A DNA stretch of 20,225 bases from Alistipes sp. CAG:268 (lineage in GTDB: Bacteria; Bacteroidota; Bacteroidia; Bacteroidales; Rikenellaceae), in contig FR891967.1 in NCBI GenBank assembly GCA_000434235.1, positions 1 through 20,225 of the forward strand. Reading direction: 5' to 3'. The position numbers and the translations under genes are program-made. The first letter of the stretch is position 1; every line of letters starts with the position of its first letter. The notes beneath the pieces were generated by a model. It saw only the letters and a list, made by a program, of their open reading frames with translations. It was not told the DNA's origin and did no database searches. Shown one piece after another: positions 14,398 to 20,225 of the stretch.

Positions 14398-15654
14398 TTA
14401 CAAATCCTTGTCGTCCAGCGCCCAATGTCCGATGTCGGAGCGGTGGAAGAGGTTGTCGCACTCGATGCGGGCCACATCGCGCAGCGCCGCAGCCCGTGCC
14501 TCGGACAGCGTCGCGCCACGTCCCACGACGAACAGCACGCGGCCTCCGGCCGTCAGAATCCGGTCGCCGTCGGCTTTCGTGCCCATATGATAGACCGTAC
14601 CCTCGACCTTGTCGAGCCCCTTGATCTCATGACCCTTCTCATAGCTGCCCGGGTACCCCTTCGAGGCGAGCACGATGCCCAGTGCGGGACGGTCGTCCCA
14701 CTCAAGCTGCGCGTCGCGGCCGTCGGCCACGGCACAGAAGATATCGACGATGTCGCTCTTCAGGCGCGGCAGCACGACCTCCGTCTCGGGATCGCCGAAA
14801 CGGGCATTGAACTCGATCACCTTGATGCCGTCGGCCGTCTTCATCAGCCCCCCGTAGAGCACCCCCGCGAACGGACACCCCTCGGCGACCATCGCCTCGG
14901 CCATCGGCCGCATGATCCGCTCGATGGCATAGCGCTCGTCGTCGGCCGTGATGAACGGCAGCGGCGTATAGGCGCCCATGCCGCCCGTATTGGGTCCCTT
15001 GTCGCCGTCGTAGGCCCGCTTGTGGTCCTGCGAGAGCACCATCGGCCAGACGCGGCGGCCCGACACGAAGCAGAGCAGCGAGAACTCCGGGCCCTCGAGA
15101 AAATCCTCGACGACCACCTTGCCCTCGCCGAACTTGTCGTCGAGCAGCATCTGGCGAAGCGCCTCGTCGGCCTCCTCCATCGTCTGGGCGATCACCACCC
15201 CCTTGCCGGCAGCCAGCCCGTCGTATTTGAGCACGGCCGGGAAGGGCCGTGCGGCGACATAGGCCCGTGCGGCCTCATAGTCGGTGAAGGCGCGGTAGCC
15301 GGCCGTCGGGATGCCGTAACGGGCCATCAGGTCCTTGGCGAACTCCTTCGACGACTCGATGCGCGCCGCCGCCTTCGTCGGACCGAAGATCCGCAGCCCC
15401 GCTTCGCGGAAGCTGTCCACGATGCCCGCAGCCAGCGCAGCCTCGGGGCCCACAACCGTGAGGCCGATGCCCTCTCCGCGCGCAAAATCGCGCAGCCGCT
15501 CGACCTCCGTGTCGCGGATGTCCACACACTCGGCCTGGCGGGCGATGCCCGCATTGCCCGGAGCACAATAGATCTTTTCGACCTGCGGCGATCGGGTCAG
15601 CGCATCGACGATGGCGTGTTCGCGGCCGCCGGAACCTATAACAAGCACTTTCAT
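14398..15654 (-). CDS. purD: Phosphoribosylamine-glycine ligase
   Basis: A 418-aa ATP-grasp enzyme for step 2 of purine synthesis: phosphoribosylamine plus glycine plus ATP gives GAR. It starts with MKVLVIGSGGREHA, the standard PurD N terminus. It also has the conserved GPNTGGMGAYTP stretch and FNARFGDPETEVVLPRL, which carries the metal ligands. I chose the ATG at 15654 because it begins at the Rossmann strand. An in-frame start at 15780 would add 42 unconserved residues from the intergenic region. It lies 135 bases after purH with no visible promoter. Confidence 0.97.
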   Translation of the reverse strand: MKVLVIGSGGREHAIVDALTRSPQVEKIYCAPGNAGIARQAECVDIRDTEVERLRDFARGEGIGLTVVGPEAALAAGIVDSFREAGLRIFGPTKAAARIESSKEFAKDLMARYGIPTAGYRAFTDYEAARAYVAARPFPAVLKYDGLAAGKGVVIAQTMEEADEALRQMLLDDKFGEGKVVVEDFLEGPEFSLLCFVSGRRVWPMVLSQDHKRAYDGDKGPNTGGMGAYTPLPFITADDERYAIERIMRPMAEAMVAEGCPFAGVLYGGLMKTADGIKVIEFNARFGDPETEVVLPRLKSDIVDIFCAVADGRDAQLEWDDRPALGIVLASKGYPGSYEKGHEIKGLDKVEGTVYHMGTKADGDRILTAGGRVLFVVGRGATLSEARAAALRDVARIECDNLFHRSDIGHWALDDKDL

Positions 15655-15789
15655 AGGAAGCAGAATTTTGTTTTTTTGATTGCTGTTGAACCGTAAATCA
15701 CCGAAATCGAACGGGGCAGGCCCATGCCCGCGGCACACGCCTGTCCCGTCCGGCAGCGGTACGGAATCCGCCGCCCGCACGATGGCGGA
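15655..15789. other. purH-purD gap with weak hairpin
   Basis: A gap of 135 bases with no minus-strand TAnnTTTG motif. A 7-bp inverted repeat, ATCCGCC (15766-15772) and GGCGGAT (15784-15790), sits right at the purH stop. No T-run follows on the minus strand. At most it would be an mRNA-stabilising or attenuating hairpin. Confidence 0.3.
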
Positions 15790-17319
15790 TCAGTGCTTGA
15801 AGTGACGTTCGCCGGTGAAGAGCATGGCAATGCCCTTCTCGTTGGCCTTGCGGATCGAATCCTCGTCACGGATCGAACCTCCGGGCTGTACGATGGCCGT
15901 CACACCATATTCGGCGGCCAGGGCCACACAGTCGTCGAAGGGGAAGAAGCCGTCCGACGCCAGCACAAGCCCCTCGGTGAATCCGGCGGCATGGGCCTGC
16001 TTGAGCGCGATCTCGGCCGAGCCGATGCGGTTCATCTGCCCGGCGCCGACGCCCAGCGTACGGCCGTCGCGAACCACGACGATGGCATTCGACTTCACGT
16101 GCTTGACGATGTGCCAGCCGAAGTTCAGGTCGGCCATCACCCCCTCGGCGGGCTTCGCCTCGGTCACGCACATGTCGGCCGTCACGGTCCGCGTCGTCAC
16201 GTCGAGGTCCTGAACCAGCAGGCCTCCGTTCACGCTCACGTACTGCTTCGGATCGACCGCGCCCTGCGACATGTCCACCTCGAGCAGGCGCAGGTTCTTC
16301 TTCGTGCAGAGCACCTCGAGCGCCCCCTCGGAGAACTTCGGAGCCATGATGATCTCGAGGAAGATCGGCTTCATCAGCTCGGCAGCCTCACGCGTCACCT
16401 CGCGGTTCGTGGCGACGATGCCCCCGAAGATCGAGACCTTGTCGGCCTCGTAGGCCTTGGTCCACGCCTCGACGACATCCTTGCCCGTGGCAGCCCCGCA
16501 GGGGTTCATGTGCTTCAGCCCCACGCAGAAAGGCTCGGAGAACTCGCGCACGATGCACAGCGCGGCATTGGCGTCCTGGATGTTGTTGTAGGAGAGCTCC
16601 TTGCCGTTGAGCTGGCGGGCGAAGGCCAGCGAATAGGGCACTTCGTGCTCCTCGCGGTAGAACTTCGCACTCTGGTGGGGGTTCTCTCCGTAGCGCAGCG
16701 ACTGCACGAGGTCGAACTCGAGGAAGAGCTTCTCGTTGAGTCCGGCCTGCGCACGCATGTAGGTGGCGATCATGGCGTCGTACTCGGCCGTATGGGTGTA
16801 GGCCTTGGCCGAGAGCTTGAGGCGGGTCTCCTTTTCGGTGTTGCCGCCGCGACGGATCTCGTCAAGCACCTGCGCATAGTCGGCCGGGTCGCAGACGACC
16901 GTGACGTCGGCCCAGTTCTTGGCGGCCGAGCGCAGCATCGACGGACCGCCGATGTCGATGTTCTCGATGGCGTCCTCCATCTTCACGTCGGGCCGGGCGA
17001 TCGTCTGGCGGAACGGGTAGAGGTTCACGCAGACCATGTCGATGAACTCGATGCCGTTCTCGCGGAGCGCCTTCAGGTGCTCGGGATCGTCGCGGCGGGC
17101 CAGCAGGCCGCCGTGCACTTTGGGATGGAGGGTTTTGACGCGGCCGTCGCAGATCTCCGGGAAGCCCGTCACGTCGCTGATGTTGATCACCTCGACGCCG
17201 CTCTCCCGCAGCAGTTTCATCGTGCCGCCCGTGGCGATGATCTCCCACCCGAGGGAACGCAGTTCCCGGGCGAAATCGACAACGCCGGTCTTATCGCTTA
17301 CGCTGATTAATGCTCGCAT
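15790..17319 (-). CDS. purH: Bifunctional AICAR formyltransferase / IMP cyclohydrolase
   Basis: A 509-aa enzyme for the last two steps of IMP synthesis. The N-terminal MGS-like cyclohydrolase domain spans about 1-195 (ALISVSDKTGVVDFA, FPEICDGRVKTLHPKVHGG). The C-terminal AICAR transformylase domain spans about 200-509 and holds the catalytic Lys-His pair at 269-270 in LKHMNPCGAA. The ATG at 17319 starts right at the first strand of the cyclohydrolase domain and has AGAAGAG upstream. An in-frame ATG at 17352 would add 11 residues. The gene uses 10-formyl-THF, which folD in the same cluster helps make. Confidence 0.97.
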   Translation of the reverse strand: MRALISVSDKTGVVDFARELRSLGWEIIATGGTMKLLRESGVEVINISDVTGFPEICDGRVKTLHPKVHGGLLARRDDPEHLKALRENGIEFIDMVCVNLYPFRQTIARPDVKMEDAIENIDIGGPSMLRSAAKNWADVTVVCDPADYAQVLDEIRRGGNTEKETRLKLSAKAYTHTAEYDAMIATYMRAQAGLNEKLFLEFDLVQSLRYGENPHQSAKFYREEHEVPYSLAFARQLNGKELSYNNIQDANAALCIVREFSEPFCVGLKHMNPCGAATGKDVVEAWTKAYEADKVSIFGGIVATNREVTREAAELMKPIFLEIIMAPKFSEGALEVLCTKKNLRLLEVDMSQGAVDPKQYVSVNGGLLVQDLDVTTRTVTADMCVTEAKPAEGVMADLNFGWHIVKHVKSNAIVVVRDGRTLGVGAGQMNRIGSAEIALKQAHAAGFTEGLVLASDGFFPFDDCVALAAEYGVTAIVQPGGSIRDEDSIRKANEKGIAMLFTGERHFKH

Positions 17320-17436
17320 AGTTCGTATCTCTTCTTTGTTTGTTGGTTTCACTTGTTTCCCGGGTTCCGCGCGGTGCCCGAAGGCCCGCGGTATGGCGTG
17401 CAGCCGCCCGGGAGGGCTGCCTCCGCCGGAAGGGTG
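17320..17436. other. purN-purH gap, no promoter seen
   Basis: A gap of 117 bases. On the minus strand it is GC-rich near purN, with a 6-bp stem GCAGCC/GGCTGC (17400-17405 and 17415-17420) lacking a T-run, then A-rich just before purH. No TAnnTTTG element is present, so read-through from purN is likely. Confidence 0.35.
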
Positions 17437-18015
17437 TCAGCCCCTCTCCTCGGCTCGGGCGATCAGCCGGCCGAGCGTCTCGACGTAGAGTTCATGTTCG
17501 ACGGCATGTACCCGGGCCTCGAGTTCGGCCCGGTCGCGGCCGTCGTATTCGAATGCGCGCTGTGCGATGATCCGCCCGCCGTCGAGCGTCGCATCGACCC
17601 AGTGGATCGTCACGCCGAAGACCTTGACCCCATAGTCGAAGGCCTGCCCGATGGCGTCCTTCCCGCGGAAGGCGGGCAGCAGCGAGGGATGGATATTGAC
17701 GATCCGCCCGCCGCAGGCCCCCAGCATCGTCGCCCCGAGGATGCGCATGTATCCGGCCAGACAGACCAGCTCCGCACCAGCCTCCTCGAGCCGCTGCACG
17801 ATCTGCCGCTCGTACTCCTCCTTCGAGCCGTACGCCTTCGGGTCGAAGACGAAGGTCGGAATGCCGAACTCCTCCGCACGGCCGATGACGCGGGCTCCGG
17901 GACGGTCGCAGACCAACAGCACCACCTCGGCAGCCAGCACGCCCTGCCTGCAGGCCCGGGCGATCGCCTCGAAGTTGGTGCCGTTGCCGCTGGCGAAAAC
18001 CGCAAGCCGTCGCAT
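17437..18015 (-). CDS. purN: Phosphoribosylglycinamide formyltransferase
   Basis: A 192-aa folate-dependent GAR transformylase (step 3 of purine synthesis). It opens with RRLAVFASGNGTNFEAI, the phosphate-binding loop. The catalytic Asn and His lie in VNIHPSLLPAFRG and the catalytic Asp in VTIHWVDATLDGG. Length fits the family. It begins 4 bases after the purM stop, so the two are tightly coupled. Confidence 0.97.
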   Translation of the reverse strand: MRRLAVFASGNGTNFEAIARACRQGVLAAEVVLLVCDRPGARVIGRAEEFGIPTFVFDPKAYGSKEEYERQIVQRLEEAGAELVCLAGYMRILGATMLGACGGRIVNIHPSLLPAFRGKDAIGQAFDYGVKVFGVTIHWVDATLDGGRIIAQRAFEYDGRDRAELEARVHAVEHELYVETLGRLIARAEERG

Positions 18016-18019
18016 CGCG

Positions 18020-19045
18020 CTACCGGATTACGACCCCTTCGGTGCCGGTCACGCGGCCGATCACCGAAGCCTTCTCGCCCCGGGCGGTCAGGATGTCGAT
18101 CGCCCGCTGCGCCTCGGAGGCATCGAGGGCGATGACCATGCCGATACCCATGTTGAAGATGTTGAACATCTCGCGGTGGGGCACCTTTCCGTACTTCTCG
18201 AGGAAGCGGAACACGGGGAGAATCTCCCACGAGCCCTCCTCGATCTCGAGGCCCTGGCCGTCGTGCAGGATGCGGGGAATGTTCTCGTCGAATCCGCCGC
18301 CCGTGATGTGGCTGATTCCGTGTACGTCGCAGTTGCGGACCACATCGAGCACCTGCTGGACGTAGATCTTCGTCGGGGTGAGCAACACCTCGCCCAGGAG
18401 TTTGTTCGACAGCTCGGGATACGACCGGTGCAGGTCAAGGAAGTTGTCCGCAAGGATCTTGCGCACGAGGCTGAATCCGTTCGAGTGCACGCCGCTCGAG
18501 GCTACACCCACAAGCACGTCTCCGACCTGAACCTTCGACCCGTCGATGAGCTTCGACTTCTCGACCACGCCCACCGTGAATCCGGCGATGTCGTACTCGC
18601 CCTCGGCGTACATGCCGGGCATTTCGGCCGTCTCGCCGCCCACCAGGGCGCAGCCGGCCTGGCGGCAGCCTTCGGCGACTCCCGCCACGATCGCCTCGAT
18701 CTTCTGCGGCTCGTTGTGGCCCACGGCCACATAGTCGAGGAACAGCAGCGGCTCGGCGCCCTGCGCGAGCACGTCATTGACGCACATCGCCACGGCATCG
18801 ATGCCGATCGTGTCGTGTTTGTCCATTTCGAACGCCAGCTTGAGCTTCGTGCCCACGCCGTCCGTGCCGCTCACCAGCACGGGTTCCTTCACGTTCAACG
18901 CCGAGAGGTCGAACATGCCGCCAAAGGCGCCGATGTTGCCCATGACGCCGAGCCGCGAAGTCGATGCCACGTGTTTCTTGATGCGCCGCACCACCTCGTA
19001 TCCGGCTTCGAGATTCACGCCGGCCTTTTCATAACTTTGTGCCAT
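18020..19045 (-). CDS. purM: Phosphoribosylformylglycinamidine cyclo-ligase (AIR synthetase)
   Basis: A 341-aa ATP-dependent enzyme closing FGAM to AIR (step 5). Signatures are [11 protein letters not shown] at the N terminus, [13 protein letters not shown] and [20 protein letters not shown] for nucleotide and metal binding, [25 protein letters not shown] and [13 protein letters not shown]. Length is normal. It lies 21 bases after purF and 4 bases before purN. The step-4 enzyme PurL/PurQ is not in the window. Confidence 0.97.
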   Translation of the reverse strand: MAQSYEKAGVNLEAGYEVVRRIKKHVASTSRLGVMGNIGAFGGMFDLSALNVKEPVLVSGTDGVGTKLKLAFEMDKHDTIGIDAVAMCVNDVLAQGAEPLLFLDYVAVGHNEPQKIEAIVAGVAEGCRQAGCALVGGETAEMPGMYAEGEYDIAGFTVGVVEKSKLIDGSKVQVGDVLVGVASSGVHSNGFSLVRKILADNFLDLHRSYPELSNKLLGEVLLTPTKIYVQQVLDVVRNCDVHGISHITGGGFDENIPRILHDGQGLEIEEGSWEILPVFRFLEKYGKVPHREMFNIFNMGIGMVIALDASEAQRAIDILTARGEKASVIGRVTGTEGVVIR

Positions 19046-19066
19046 AGTATGCGATAGTTTTGTTTG

Positions 19067-20225
19067 CTAACATTTTCCGTCTTTGTTCGCTTCGTCGAGC
19101 GGCTGGTAGAGCGCCGTGGGATAGTGTCCCGTGAAGCAGGCCATGCACAGCTCCTTGCGGTTGCCGGCCTTGAGCAGCGCCTCGGGCGAAAGGAAGCTGA
19201 GCGAATCGGCCCCGATCTCCTCGCGCACGCCCTCGACATTCTTGCGGGCCGAGATCAGCTCGTCGTAGGTCGAGGTGTCCACGCCGTAGAAGCAGGGATT
19301 GGTCATCGGGGGCGAGGCGATGCGCACGTGCACTTCGGTGGCCCCGGCCTCCTTGAGCATCGTGACGATGCGCCGCGAGGTCGTACCCCGCACGATCGAG
19401 TCATCGACGAGCACCACCCGCTTGCCGCGGACGATGGTCCGCACGGCCGACAGCTTCATCCGCACGCCCTTCTCGCGCAGCTCCTGCGTCGGCTGGATGA
19501 AGGTCCGGCCGATGTATTTGTTCTTGATGAGTCCCATCTCGTAGGGAAGCCCGCTCGCCTCGGCATAGCCCATCGCGGCGCTGAGGCTCGAATCGGGCAC
19601 GCCGACGACGATGTCGGCTTCGGCCGGTGCCTCCTGGAAGAGCAGGCGCCCCGACTCCTTGCGGTAGGCATGGACGTTGCACCCCTCGATATCGCTGTCC
19701 GGGCGGGCGAAGTAGATGTACTCCATCGCGCACATCTCGCAACGCTTGTACATCGAATAGTCGCGGCTGCGCAGCCCCTGATGGTCGATGGTGACGATCT
19801 CGCCGGGGGCCACGTCGCGCACGAACTCCGCGCCCAGCACGTCGAAGGCGCACGTCTCGCTCGATACGACCCAGCCGTCGCCCAGACGGCCGATCGACAG
19901 CGGGCGCAGTCCGTACTTGTCGCGGCAGGCATAGATGCGGTTGGCCGTCATGATCAGGAACGCGAAGGCGCCCTCGAGCATGTTCAGCGCATCGATGATG
20001 GCGAAGATGCGGGGCCGGTCGCGGAACCGGGTCTCCTTCTTGATCAGGTGGGCCAGGATCTCGCTGTCGGACGACGACTGGAAGAGGCTGCCCTTGTTCT
20101 CAAGGTAGTCGCGCAGGAGTTTCGAATTGACGATGTTCCCGTTGTGCGCCATGGCGAAATCGCCCGAATTGTGACGGAAAAGGAACGGCTGCACGTTCTC
20201 GATGCCGCCGCCTCCGGCCGTCGGG
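19067..20225 (-). CDS. purF: Amidophosphoribosyltransferase, 5' end outside window
   Basis: The C-terminal 385 residues or so of the enzyme that starts purine synthesis by moving the amide of glutamine to PRPP. The reading frame runs open to the right edge, and the first visible residues (TAGGGGIENVQPFLFRH) are internal to the class II glutamine amidotransferase domain. The true start and the catalytic N-terminal Cys are therefore beyond the window. Visible motifs include AHNGNIVNS and SSSDSEIL of the glutaminase half, then VGVPDSSLSAAMGYA and the PRPP loop VVLVDDSIVRGTTSRR. It ends NKDGKC. It is the first visible gene of the purine cluster; any operon promoter lies to the right. Confidence 0.96.
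   Translation of the reverse strand, partial: PTAGGGGIENVQPFLFRHNSGDFAMAHNGNIVNSKLLRDYLENKGSLFQSSSDSEILAHLIKKETRFRDRPRIFAIIDALNMLEGAFAFLIMTANRIYACRDKYGLRPLSIGRLGDGWVVSSETCAFDVLGAEFVRDVAPGEIVTIDHQGLRSRDYSMYKRCEMCAMEYIYFARPDSDIEGCNVHAYRKESGRLLFQEAPAEADIVVGVPDSSLSAAMGYAEASGLPYEMGLIKNKYIGRTFIQPTQELREKGVRMKLSAVRTIVRGKRVVLVDDSIVRGTTSRRIVTMLKEAGATEVHVRIASPPMTNPCFYGVDTSTYDELISARKNVEGVREEIGADSLSFLSPEALLKAGNRKELCMACFTGHYPTALYQPLDEANKDGKC

Noticed and set aside
15655..15780. Upstream start for purD at 15780
   Set aside because: The extra 42 residues come from intergenic sequence and precede the standard MKVLVIGSGGREHA N terminus.
15766..15790. Hairpin at the purH stop as a terminator
   Set aside because: The stem is 7 bp and no T-run follows on the minus strand, so it lacks the hallmarks of an intrinsic terminator.
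15724..17310. Open frame of 528 codons on the plus strand opposite purH
   Set aside because: Antisense shadow of purH, which has intact catalytic residues and normal length.

Overview
The window is GC-rich chromosomal DNA from a member of the Bacteroidetes. Two things point there. First, several intergenic regions carry the Bacteroidetes promoter signature (-33 TTTG, -7 TAnnTTTG, spacing 19-20). Second, the protein families are typical of the phylum: RlmH of 157 aa, a sigma-54 factor beside AsnRS, a TonB receptor plus lipoprotein pair, and a DUF2156 protein. A high-GC Bacteroidetes with this gene set suggests Alistipes (Rikenellaceae); that genus call is inference from composition and content. 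I see no tRNA, rRNA, CRISPR array, insertion sequence or phage gene. No stretch longer than about 150 bases lacks a gene.

Layout. (1) 31-3735, minus strand: asnS, rpoN and a divergent PAP2-type membrane protein. (2) 3778-3823: two interleaved divergent promoters, one for asnS and one for the rightward genes. (3) 3851-6269, plus strand: a secreted beta-galactosidase-like protein with every catalytic and metal-site position I can align replaced, then rlmH, then a LuxR-type regulator with a degenerate receiver and a His-rich linker. (4) 6310-9208, plus: a TonB-dependent receptor with its own promoter and a small, probably surface-exposed lipoprotein. (5) 9288-13450, plus: nadC, an LtaS-like sulfatase/phosphoglycerol transferase, and a DUF2156-GNAT fusion, closed by a strong bidirectional terminator. 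(6) 13521-20225, minus: a purine biosynthesis cluster transcribed purF-purM-purN-purH-purD-folD, with purF running off the right edge.

How the genes work together. The purine cluster covers step 1 (PurF), step 2 (PurD), step 3 (PurN), step 5 (PurM) and the last two steps (PurH). FolD supplies the 10-formyl-tetrahydrofolate used by PurN and PurH. The regulator, TonB receptor and lipoprotein look like an outer-membrane uptake module with a local regulator; the substrate is unknown. The LtaS-like enzyme and the DUF2156 domain (related to the catalytic part of MprF) both belong to families that act on phosphatidylglycerol, so an envelope-lipid role is a reasonable guess.

No wholly new system is evident. 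The best candidates for follow-up are the dead, truncated LacZ-like protein, the pseudo-receiver regulator with its TonB/lipoprotein module, the interleaved promoters, and the perfect palindromes ahead of the TonB-receptor and nadC promoters.
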